Part shown: positions 9,870 through 18,268 of the stretch, in pieces | How the letters are laid out: every line of letters begins with the position of its first letter | Numbering within the stretch: position 1 is the stretch's first letter | Source of the DNA: Pseudo-nitzschia pungens | Lineage: Eukaryota > Bacillariophyta > Bacillariophyceae > Bacillariales > Bacillariaceae | Assembly: GCA_037355855.1 (NCBI GenBank) | Contig: CM074760.1 | Location: forward strand, 3,898,501-3,962,500 | Direction: 5' to 3' | DNA: 64,000 nt | Notes under the pieces: model-generated | The model's database searches: none | What the model was told of the DNA's origin: nothing | The model's input: only the letters and a program-made list of their open reading frames with translations | Translations under genes and position numbers: made by a program

Positions 9870-12800
9870 TTACTTCTCTGGTTCAGGGCTATTCCTGCAA
9901 TAATAGGGATGGACTCTCCTGATGTTAACCCGGTCAGTTACAAAAGGAGCAGTTTCAATAGTTACAGTTCCATTATCATGGGCCTTGAGCACCTTGTAAG
10001 GTCCTTGCCGTGGGAAGGATAGTTTAGGAATAATGCCCTTCCTTTCCAGGGTGACATAGTCTCCTTCCTTGTAGACATGGGGGATCCTCTTTTGGTTCTC
10101 CCTGACGTTGCTCGTGTGGATGCTTTTCTGCTTCCTTGCTTGGATTGCTTCCCAATCCACTGGGAAATTCACGGGCATGAACATGTCTCTTCCAAACACC
10201 AACTGTGCCGGGGAGTACCCCAGGGTTGTGTGGATGGCACTTCTGATAGCGTATGCTGCCTTGGTGGTGAATTCCTCAAAAGGGTCCTTCTCGTGGAGGT
10301 CCCTATTTTCCAGGTTGAAGGACAACAGACAGTCCTTTAATACCTGATGGATCCTTTCCAACACTGAATTGGATTGTGGATTCCAAGCCCCACTGGGCTT
10401 CCTTTTCATCCCCATGTTCTCACAGAGCTCTTGGAACTCTGCCTTGAACTCACTCCCGCCGTCAAAGCCAATTTCCTTTGGGCGTGGATATCTTGCTAGC
10501 CAGGTACTGTCCAACAATCGTTGAGTTTCTGCTGCATTTGGGGAGTCCTTCAGGTGAGCCAGTTCAAACCATCCGGTCACTGGGTCCACCATGGTGAGGA
10601 CATGGATTTGGTAGTCTTTACCATTTTTGTTGTGGACAGTTGCAGGTCCCCAGAGGTCCACATTGACCCTCTGCCATTTGGTGACCTCAGCTGCTTTTTC
10701 CGGTAGTAGTCCATACTTCTTCCGGCCACTCTTCTTAAACATCTGACACGTGTGGCAGTGCTTACAAAGGTCCTGGACGTCCTTCCGTAGGCCTTTCCAG
10801 GTGAAGACTGAGCGTATGCTCTGTTCCATTCTCTTCTCGCCGGGATGGACCAACATGCTGTGGTACCATTCCATAACTCTATCCTTGAGTTTATCGGGAA
10901 TCAGAATCTTTCCTTCTTTATGGATTAGGTTGTAACCTTCCACCATTTTGGTAGTCAGTCGGTTGTCTTTTTCCAGAGCACTCATGATTCCTGTGTCCTT
11001 TTGCTGGTAGAACTGAATCATGTCCGGGGCAAGTGGGAATGCACTATTGCCCTGGAATTCTTCCGGAGCTTCTTCTCCAAGTGGGAATAGGAGTTGCCGG
11101 AGATGCTCTTCCTCATCCGCGTAGGTGAGGGGCTTATTCGGTGGTAGCCATTCCACTGTGTCCGCTGGATCATCAGTAATGTCCAGGCGAGACAGTGCGT
11201 CTGCTGCATCATTGTCTTTGCCCGCAACATGCTTGACTACTGGATGGAACTCCTCCATGAGGAGTCTCCACCGGACCATTCTCTGCGTCGGCATCTGCTG
11301 ATACAGTAGGTTTAGGTGGTCTGTGTGGATAATCACCTCTTGTCCTCGTAGGATTCCTTCAAACGCTTTTAGCCCTTCTACTATGCCCAGGAGTTCTTTT
11401 TCTCCAACCGTGTAGTTGAGCTGCGCCGAGTTCAGCTTCCGGGTGTAGAAACCAAGGGGCTTGCCATCTTGGCATACAGTTGCTCCCAGTTGCCTGTCGC
11501 TGGCGTCTGAGTAGAGATGAAATGGTTTCGTAAAGTCTGGGAATGCAAGCTTTGCTTCATCTGCGAGCATCCTCTTCGCCTCCATGAAAGCTTTCTGCTC
11601 TGCTGGGCCCCAGTACCAATTCATTTTGCCCTTTTTCCCTGCTAGTTTGTTTAGAGGGGCTAGGATGTGGGAGCGGCGCTTCCACATGTCCCTGTAAAAG
11701 TTGACCATTCCAAGGAACATCTTGAGTTGCTTGGTGTTCTTGGGGGCGTCCAGGCGCTTCATCGCCTCCAGTTTCTTTGGCTGGGGCTGAATGCCCTCTG
11801 TTGTTAACAGAAATCCCAGATATTCCACTTCTTTTTGCATGAAAAAGGATTTTCGTAGGTTGGCTCTGAAGCCCGCATCATCCAGTCTCTGTAGGACTGT
11901 ATCGATTTTGTTGAGGTGATCCTGTTCAGATTCTCCCTCCCTCTGTATGATTAGGATGTCATCGATGTAGACGAGGACATAGTCCAGGTCCCCTAGTAGG
12001 TTCATCATGACCGATTGGAAGATATCCGGAGCACACGCAATCCCCATTGCTAGTCTCTTGTAGGCATACTTTCCCCACGGCAGAATGGTGGAGCAGATCT
12101 TCTGGCTCTCCTTGCAGATGGGGATGGTGTAGTATCCTTGGGATAAGTCCAGTGCCGTAGCTGATTTGAACTTTTGTAGTCTTTGGATCGTTTCCCCTAT
12201 TCGTGGTAGTGGGAATGGTTTCCTTTGGATGGCTGCATTCATCTTCCGGAAGTCCGTTAGAACGCGAATGTCCCCTGTCTTTTTGGGTTGACAGAAGGTA
12301 GGGGATGCCCACGGTGAGTCGTCATCGTGGGGGAGTTTTTCCAGGACTCCAATATCACAGAGCCTGGTGATCTCCTTTCGGAGTGCTTGTTCAAAGGCAT
12401 GGGGTACAGAATAGTACCTCTGCCGGACCGGTTTGACCCCTGGTTGGAGTTCAATGGACACCGGTTCTATATTTTTGAGCAGGCCCAATCCTCCTCCAAA
12501 GAGTGTTGGGAATTTCTTCAGTGTTTTCTTCAGCGCTTCCTTGGACGCGTCTGTAATCTCCAGGTCATTGACCATAGCATCTATATCTACTTTGGAGTAG
12601 TCGGCGTCCAGGATTTTGGATTGCCTCTCTTCTTCCCGTTGGAGGATTGGACTTTGTGTGTTGGCAAAGAATACTGCCTCACATTTGTCCGGGTCAGAGA
12701 GCTCCCCCATCCCCTTCATGGGAATAGAGTCACCCTGCCATTCTATTGTTCGGGAGCTGTATTTGATATCCAGTCCCAGTTGTGCCATTAGGTCGGATCC

Positions 12801-13145
12801 TATAATCATGTCATAGGGTACTTCCTCATGGTGATGATACTCATCCACTTGGAAGGTCCATTTGATGGTCTTGGAATTTGAAAATTCTATCAACCTCAGT
12901 CCCACTGAAGCCGCAGACTTGGTTCTGAACTTGCCTCCATACGTGTTGTAGGTGACAGATCTTTGGTCTCGGTTCGTTAGTTGACTTCGGTCGACAAAGT
13001 GCCTTAGTATGATGGATTTGGAGCACCCGGAGTCGAGTAGGCCCCGGAGCATCCTCCCCCTTCCCTTGTGGTCCAATACCTCCACACAGACGTCTGCGAA
13101 TCGGTTGATTACGCGCGGTCCGGTGTGGATGGTATCAGGAGCCAT
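9870..13145 (-). CDS. Gypsy pol: protease, reverse transcriptase, RNase H, integrase
   Basis: The 1091-aa polyprotein performs reverse transcription and integration. The protease has Asp38-Ser-Gly. The RT shows Asp343 (ALDLSQGY) and Tyr393-Ile-Asp-Asp. RNase H carries Asp547, Glu584 and Asp609. The integrase has an HHCC zinc module (His762, His767, Cys797, Cys800), D830, D895 and E930 (spacing D-34-E), and a C-terminal GPY-type module. The ATG directly follows the gag TGA and lies in the same frame as gag, so expression could be by UGA readthrough or by reinitiation. No lesion is seen. Confidence 0.96.
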   Translation of the reverse strand: MAPDTIHTGPRVINRFADVCVEVLDHKGRGRMLRGLLDSGCSKSIILRHFVDRSQLTNRDQRSVTYNTYGGKFRTKSAASVGLRLIEFSNSKTIKWTFQVDEYHHHEEVPYDMIIGSDLMAQLGLDIKYSSRTIEWQGDSIPMKGMGELSDPDKCEAVFFANTQSPILQREEERQSKILDADYSKVDIDAMVNDLEITDASKEALKKTLKKFPTLFGGGLGLLKNIEPVSIELQPGVKPVRQRYYSVPHAFEQALRKEITRLCDIGVLEKLPHDDDSPWASPTFCQPKKTGDIRVLTDFRKMNAAIQRKPFPLPRIGETIQRLQKFKSATALDLSQGYYTIPICKESQKICSTILPWGKYAYKRLAMGIACAPDIFQSVMMNLLGDLDYVLVYIDDILIIQREGESEQDHLNKIDTVLQRLDDAGFRANLRKSFFMQKEVEYLGFLLTTEGIQPQPKKLEAMKRLDAPKNTKQLKMFLGMVNFYRDMWKRRSHILAPLNKLAGKKGKMNWYWGPAEQKAFMEAKRMLADEAKLAFPDFTKPFHLYSDASDRQLGATVCQDGKPLGFYTRKLNSAQLNYTVGEKELLGIVEGLKAFEGILRGQEVIIHTDHLNLLYQQMPTQRMVRWRLLMEEFHPVVKHVAGKDNDAADALSRLDITDDPADTVEWLPPNKPLTYADEEEHLRQLLFPLGEEAPEEFQGNSAFPLAPDMIQFYQQKDTGIMSALEKDNRLTTKMVEGYNLIHKEGKILIPDKLKDRVMEWYHSMLVHPGEKRMEQSIRSVFTWKGLRKDVQDLCKHCHTCQMFKKSGRKKYGLLPEKAAEVTKWQRVNVDLWGPATVHNKNGKDYQIHVLTMVDPVTGWFELAHLKDSPNAAETQRLLDSTWLARYPRPKEIGFDGGSEFKAEFQELCENMGMKRKPSGAWNPQSNSVLERIHQVLKDCLLSFNLENRDLHEKDPFEEFTTKAAYAIRSAIHTTLGYSPAQLVFGRDMFMPVNFPVDWEAIQARKQKSIHTSNVRENQKRIPHVYKEGDYVTLERKGIIPKLSFPRQGPYKVLKAHDNGTVTIETAPFVTDRVNIRRVHPYYCRNSPEPEK

Positions 13146-14567
13146 TCAGTTGTGGGATCCTTTCTTTTTGAAGGTTTTCCGGTACTTTCTTCTGTACTCT
13201 TTGAGTTCCCGTTCGGAGATGTCGATCTCGTCATCGGAGACTTCATGGTCAGCTTGGGCCGTGGCCAGTACATAAGAGTACTCGTGGTTCGATAGGTTCC
13301 TTCCCCAGTGGGGTTTGGAGTGTTGCTCAGTGTCTGAGTCTTGTTCTTTTGCCACAAAATGCTCCTTGAGCAAGTTGATGGTCTCCCGGTCGAACTTTCC
13401 CTTCTTGGGGGGTCCGCCGGTTAGTTTCCAGCATTTGCCGGCATGGACCTTGCCACAGGTCTTGCATAGCTGTTTGTTGCTGTTGTCCACAGGGCGCTTC
13501 TTTTTGCCAGGGGATTTCCCGTGGTGGGTTCCTCCCCCAGATGCGGCCTTGGTATTCTTCTTGGTTCCACCATTTTGTTTTTCGAGGTCAGAGATTCGTT
13601 TGCGGAGTTCATCCTCGTTCCGGATGGTGATTTCCAAGTTTTCGAGCTTGTCGATGGTGGTGTTAAAGGGGTGTTTGTAGACGTCCCAACTAATGTGCTC
13701 CAGCTTCTCGCGCTGTGAGTGGGTCATGTTGGCATCTAGGATTTCCTTCATGTCCTCTTCCGAGTAACTGGATGGTGCAGTGCCTTTTGCAGCGCCACTC
13801 TCCCAGAGGCAATCGGGTAGATAGCTCTGTAGTTCGGCCATACGGTTTGCCCATGAGCGAATACCGTGTTTCATATCGATTTTTGTGTTCCGGATGAATC
13901 TCCGGAGCAGAATGTAGGAACGTTGGCCATTCATGTCATTGCCAAAGATTTTGAGCTTGAGGGCGTGCATACACTCCTCAATGATATCCTTTCTGTACTC
14001 CTGAGTTTGGTAGTACTGGATGAGGGTACTTGAGACCCTTTTCTTTGGGACCGGACCGTCAAGTGCGGTTGGTTCCGGTTCTTGTTCGGACGCCGCCGTA
14101 GTGGTCGTGTTGTCCTTCGCGGTTGGGGCGCTGGCGCCCTCCACCGCCTTTTTGGATTTGTCAGTGGGGGGTTCCTTAGGAGGTTCCTTAGGTTCCCGCA
14201 TGGCAATCCTCTCGAGTTTTTGTTGGATCAGTTGGTTGTTGTGTACCTTGTGTCCTGGTTCGGCATAATATGTCCGGCCCAAAACCATCTGGACAAGAGA
14301 GAGTGCCTCGAGGGAGAGGATTCTCTGTAGGACATCCAGTTTCTGGTCTCCTTGGAGTTTCTCATTGTTGACAATCTTCTGGTCAAAGTCTCGCTTCCAG
14401 ATGATGAAGAGTTCCGGTCTTTCAGTGCCGGTGAGTACCTTCAGATAGTCACTGAAGGCCACTCCCCCTTTCTCGGAGTCTATGCTCATCTTCACAGCAT
14501 CGGCGTCTTCCGGCCAGTTCTCGCGAGTGAAGTTAAAGGGTTTCTGTTTGGTTCCTTTAGACGCCAT
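13146..14567 (-). CDS. Gypsy gag, with a shortened zinc knuckle
   Basis: This 473-aa structural protein precedes pol. The position and the C-terminal knuckle LCKTCGKVHAGKCW identify it. The knuckle spacing is C-x2-C-x3-H-x3-C, one residue shorter in each of the last two gaps than the usual C-x2-C-x4-H-x4-C. A low-complexity Lys/Glu/Pro/Ala region (about residues 130-180) separates the N- and C-terminal halves. A predicted coiled coil (around 310-335) precedes a Lys-rich segment and the knuckle. The protein ends in a basic tail (KKKGSHN) followed by TGA ATG. Confidence 0.92.
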   Translation of the reverse strand: MASKGTKQKPFNFTRENWPEDADAVKMSIDSEKGGVAFSDYLKVLTGTERPELFIIWKRDFDQKIVNNEKLQGDQKLDVLQRILSLEALSLVQMVLGRTYYAEPGHKVHNNQLIQQKLERIAMREPKEPPKEPPTDKSKKAVEGASAPTAKDNTTTTAASEQEPEPTALDGPVPKKRVSSTLIQYYQTQEYRKDIIEECMHALKLKIFGNDMNGQRSYILLRRFIRNTKIDMKHGIRSWANRMAELQSYLPDCLWESGAAKGTAPSSYSEEDMKEILDANMTHSQREKLEHISWDVYKHPFNTTIDKLENLEITIRNEDELRKRISDLEKQNGGTKKNTKAASGGGTHHGKSPGKKKRPVDNSNKQLCKTCGKVHAGKCWKLTGGPPKKGKFDRETINLLKEHFVAKEQDSDTEQHSKPHWGRNLSNHEYSYVLATAQADHEVSDDEIDISERELKEYRRKYRKTFKKKGSHN

Positions 14568-15031
14568 GGTTAATCAGTTTTTATTTAGTTAATTTAGTTA
14601 CTTTAGTCTGTTATCTGCTAATCTGTTAATTTCAGTGTGGAAATGAGCAAAAGTGGTTGCTCCAGATTTTGCAGTTTTTGCTACTAAATTTGGTTTCCAC
14701 GTGATAACTCGTGTTGTAACTGATTTTGCTCTCATCCATCTTGGTGGTGGGAGTTGTTTCTCTCTTTAGCTCCCGGGAATCCTGTGGTTCTCCGGAGTTG
14801 TTTCTGTTTTTATTTTGTGGGATTCGATTCCCGTGGTTCTCCGGCGTTGCTTCTTTGTTAAGCGGTCACCGGGCCGGTCCCACTTCCCGTTTCCCGTGGG
14901 ATTAGTGGTGTTCGGGTATTTATCATATACCTGTCCGGATATTTATATGTTCTGGTTTTGGTCGGCATACCCTTTTTGGTCTGTCCGTCCACTCAGTGTT
15001 GGTCCAATTAGTCCACTCACTGGATTATGTG

Positions 15032-15289
15032 TCACTTTTTCAGTGTGTATTTTCGAGTTTTTCGATTATTCCTGTTGTCGACCATGGTCCTGTTTAGGTC
15101 CTTAGGTGTCTCTGTTGCTGCAGTTGCTCCTTGTAATGGAGCCAACTGTTGCTGGGGTTGCTCTTCCTTAGTGCTGCAGACACCGGATGTTCTTTCCCCT
15201 GTTTGCTTCTTTGCGCCTCCATTTTTCGGCAGTTTCTTCGGTCCCGTCGGTTTGCTGACCGATCGGTCCCTTCTCTTGCTCATGGTCAT
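15032..15289 (-). CDS. Small basic ORF in the gypsy leader
   Basis: An 85-aa ORF starts 26 nt inside the 5' LTR boundary and ends about 460 nt before gag. It is strongly basic at both ends (MTMSKRRDRSVSKPTGPKK and RKTRKYTLKK) with a Gln/Ala-rich middle. It could be an extra element protein or a translated upstream ORF that lowers gag initiation. No family is recognised and coding status is uncertain. Confidence 0.35.
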   Translation of the reverse strand: MTMSKRRDRSVSKPTGPKKLPKNGGAKKQTGERTSGVCSTKEEQPQQQLAPLQGATAATETPKDLNRTMVDNRNNRKTRKYTLKK

Positions 15290-15301
15290 CAGCGCTCAGC
15301 T

Positions 15302-15315
15302 TGATTTTAAAATCA
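15302..15315. promoter_or_regulatory. 14-bp palindrome at the gypsy primer-binding position
   Basis: TGATTTTAAAATCA, a perfect palindrome, directly abuts the inner edge of the 5' LTR, where a tRNA primer-binding site starting TGG would be expected. It may be a nonstandard priming site. If the site overlaps the LTR end, it would read TGGCATGATTTTAAAATC. Confidence 0.5.
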
Positions 15316-15504
15316 TGCCATACCCCGGGTCTACTAGTGATTAGAATAGTAGTGATATGCAAATTGTGAGCTCTATCGGTTAGTCTATCTGCTACAGTTC
15401 TAAGGGCCTTCCGAGTCAGCGATTCTGTCGACTCGCCGACTGTTTTTATCCTTATCCTTAATCCAGTCCCGAGTAGACTCGTGACTGTCTTCTGGTGCAC
15501 GGCA
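15316..15504 (-). repeat. 5' LTR of the gypsy element
   Basis: This 189-bp repeat shows no difference from the 3' LTR by eye. It should hold the promoter of the element. Confidence 0.95.
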
Positions 15505-15509
15505 GATAC

Positions 15510-15814
15510 AATCGAACGAAATAACCGCAATCTCCAATATGATCAATTGAACACCGAATCGATTGAAAGATACAAACCAACCATGGCAGGACTCTACAGA
15601 GATCCCCCAATCCCTTACAAAAGAGCCTTTGATAGCTCTAATCCCAAGCTGGTTACACTAACAGTTTACAATTCCGATGATCAAGAAGACAGCGTCAAAG
15701 TCCCTCTATTCACCAACACAGGAGGACTAGAAGAACTCCCACATACAGAAGAAGCATTCCTGAACACAGCAGAAGATCTTGATCTACAAGCAACCAAATA
15801 TATCAAATACTTTG
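15510..15814 (+). pseudogene. Gag-like N-terminal fragment of an older retroelement
   Basis: An ATG at 15582 opens a frame reading MAGLYRDPPIPYKRAF and continuing through an acidic stretch to about 15810, where it is fused to antisense gypsy integrase sequence. The composition and the position after a long leader suggest gag of a second LTR element, but no domain is certain. The young gypsy element landed in its leader. Confidence 0.4.
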
Positions 15815-16681
15815 GACGGTGTTTCCGGTTCTCCCTGATGTTGCTCTTGTGGATGATCTTTTGCTTCCTTGCTTGGATTACTTCCCAATCCACTGAGAAG
15901 TTCACCGGCAAAAACATGTCCCTTCCAAACACCAACTGTGCCGGGGAATACCCCAGAGTGGTGTGAATGGTACTTCTGATAGCATATGCTGTTTGGTGGT
16001 GAACTCCTTAAAGGGCGTGCAGGTCCCTGTTTTCCAAGTTGAAGGACAATAGACAGTCCTTTAGTACTTGGTGGATCCTTTCCAACACTGCATTGGATTG
16101 TGGATTCCATACCCCACTGGGCTTCCTCTTCATCCCCATGTTCTTGCAGAGCTCTTGGAACTCTGCTTTGAACTTGCTCCTGCCATAAAAGCCAATTTCC
16201 TTTGGGCGTAGATACCTTGCTAGCCAGACACTGTCCAACAACCGTTGAGTTTCTGCTGCTTTTGGTGAGTCCTTCAGGTGAGCCAGTTCAAAACATCTGG
16301 TCACTGGGTCCACCATGGCGAGAACATGGATGTGGTAGTCTTTACCATTCTTGTTGTGGACAGTTGCAGATCCTCAGAGGTCCACATTGACCCTCTGCCA
16401 TTTGGTAACCTCGGCTGTCTTCTCCGGTAGTAGCCCATACTTCTTCTGGCCACTTTTCTTAAACATCTGACAGTTGTGACAGTGCTTGCAGAGTCCCTGG
16501 ACATCCTTCTGGAGGCCTTTCCAATTGAACACTGAGTGTATGCTCTGTTCCATTCTCTTTTCTCCAGGGTGGACCAACATGATGTGGTACCACTCCATTA
16601 CTCTTTTCTTGAGTTTGTCAGGAATAAGGATTTTCCCTTCTTTATGGATAAGACTGTAACCTTCCACATCTTTGGTGGTTT
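15815..16681 (-). pseudogene. Degraded gypsy integrase fragment
   Basis: This matches pol of the intact element from the HHCC zinc module (about residue 741) to near the integrase C-terminus. Stops and small deletions break the frame: a stop follows VNVDL at 16374-16376, and a deletion near 16010 removes several codons. Both ends are truncated and no LTR is attached. It is an old relative, not a recent duplicate. Confidence 0.88.
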
Positions 16682-17099
16682 ACAATATGATATTGGGAAT
16701 CGCTCATTAACTTTAACAACTCTAACAACTCTAAAACCATACTGCATACTGACACCTACAGGTATCATAATAGTAGTACTAGTACTACTAATATCTTTTA
16801 CACGTAACTTACTGTATCTACTTGTAAGTTACGCCCAAGATTACGTTTCGTGATGATTTTTTAAGGTTACCTGGTTAGAGATGTGACTGGATTAGTGAAT
16901 GAATCATCGTAAGTTTTCAAAATCTCATCTGGCATCAGCTTCAGATGCGGTGACTGAAGTTGCCAAACTCAACTACAGATGATAAGGTTACTTGGCGACT
17001 CGCAAGGTCGATTTTCGATTCTCATCACAACACGAAACAAGCTATTCGTACACTTCAAATTCGACGAGCTGAAAAAGTCGCGTGCATACATTCCGTAAG
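16682..17099. other. Intergenic stretch upstream of the lumen-protein gene
   Basis: It should contain the promoter of the gene at 17100. Nothing specific is recognised. Confidence 0.4.
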
Positions 17100-17720
17100 A
17101 TGACAAATTTGGATACTGATTCTCGTCAAACTTTGCGGGGCCGGTGCTTGATGTGCACTCTGATGCTGCTGCTACTAGGCCAAGACACAAACACTGTGTA
17201 CTCCTTTGCACCCAGTGCGATCAATTCTGTACGAAGTGGGATGGCTACGCTGGCGGCCTTCGAAAAACACGTCGACGAGAATGTCGATGTTATCCAAGCA
17301 CAGGATAAGGAGGGCGATCGACGATCCTTCTTGTCTTCCTTTCTTTCAACCACTGTGGTGGTAACATTATCGACGGCGGTAGCTCCCCAACCTTCCCTTG
17401 CCGCAAAGCGCTACATGCTTGATGACGAGACAGGCGAATACATTGAGCAGGATGATGAGCGAAACTGGCAAGCAGAATGGAAGTCCCGTTATGACCAAAT
17501 GTCAACGATGACAACAGACGAAATTTTCCAAGCAGCGAGGGGAGCAGGAAATGTCGATCTGAAAGACCTGGAAAACGAAAGCCCTGCCTCCCGCAGACGA
17601 CGGGCGTTTAACGGATGTCGTGACAAGCCCACTAGACTGAAACTTGGAAACATCGAAGAGAAGTCGTGCACAAAGCGTGTCTTGGAGGGCGATCTGGATT
17701 TTGTCCTGAAAGTCCTGTGA
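17100..17720 (+). CDS. Predicted thylakoid-lumen protein with tripartite targeting sequence
   Basis: The product has 206 aa, starting from the first ATG (the frame extends to 17082 only via GTG). An ER-type signal (hydrophobic core about 17-27) ends at Ser35|Phe36 in the sequence YSFAPS, the diatom plastid cleavage context. A transit-like stretch follows. A twin-arginine signal comes next: Arg74-Arg75, a hydrophobic run to about 95, and an Ala-Ala cleavage site near 102. The mature part is about 104 residues, charged, and contains the segment WQAEWKSRYDQMSTMTTDEI. The targeting pattern therefore predicts passage through ER and plastid membranes to the thylakoid lumen. The mature domain is not recognised. 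Confidence 0.82.
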   Translation: MTNLDTDSRQTLRGRCLMCTLMLLLLGQDTNTVYSFAPSAINSVRSGMATLAAFEKHVDENVDVIQAQDKEGDRRSFLSSFLSTTVVVTLSTAVAPQPSLAAKRYMLDDETGEYIEQDDERNWQAEWKSRYDQMSTMTTDEIFQAARGAGNVDLKDLENESPASRRRRAFNGCRDKPTRLKLGNIEEKSCTKRVLEGDLDFVLKVL

Positions 17721-18268
17721 TGCAATGGAACATTTGAATCACCGGAGAGAACGAGAAGGGTGCATTTGTTGAAGTTGTACACTCGAGCGGCACCATCATG
17801 TTATGAGAGATATGAATGAATTAAAAAAAAGTAACAAATCAGTGCCTTAAAAATTTAAAAAATACTTTCATACCATATGAACATATCTATATGTTGCTAC
17901 GATTGTAGTCGAAATCGGGAACGTGTAGCACTACTAGATTCGACCCTGTCAAACCTTTTTTTGAGGGAAACAAAAGTGGTTACCAAAAAGGGGACAATTG
18001 AACGGACGACAGCAACGTCACACCTGCATCCACCTCGGATCTTTGCGCTTTCTCGGAATAAAAACTGATGATAATCTCTCCATGCAATGCATGTATTCAC
18101 CGGTAACCTTAGGTCGTCGTGATTACTTCGAATCTCATCGTCAACAGCGTCACCACAAATCAGTTCCTACCATCGAACTTCTATTAGGTTTAGGAACGAC
18201 TCGCACTTTTCACATCTTGCAGGAGACTCACACCTTGATGCCTTCCGAATTGAAAGAGATCCGAAACG
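17721..18268. other. Intergenic stretch between lumen-protein and HACD genes
   Basis: The left part is AT-rich (3' flank) and the right part is the HACD promoter region. No gene is seen. Confidence 0.5.

Larger units (their letters stand above)
9657..15504 (-). mobile_element. Complete Ty3/gypsy LTR retrotransposon, 5848 bp
   Basis: The two LTRs are 189 bp (9657-9845 and 15316-15504), start TG and end CA, and I see no difference between them. The 5-bp target duplication GATAC lies at 9652-9656 and 15505-15509. In the minus orientation the order is 5' LTR, a 748-nt leader with a small basic ORF, gag (14567-13146), pol (13145-9870) and 3' LTR. Pol order PR-RT-RNaseH-IN marks Ty3/gypsy. All reading frames are intact. 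With identical LTRs, this is a very recent and possibly active copy. It sits inside an older retroelement relic. Confidence 0.96.

Noticed and set aside
10077..14573. Plus-strand frames opposite gypsy gag and pol
   Set aside because: They are antisense shadows with no independent support.
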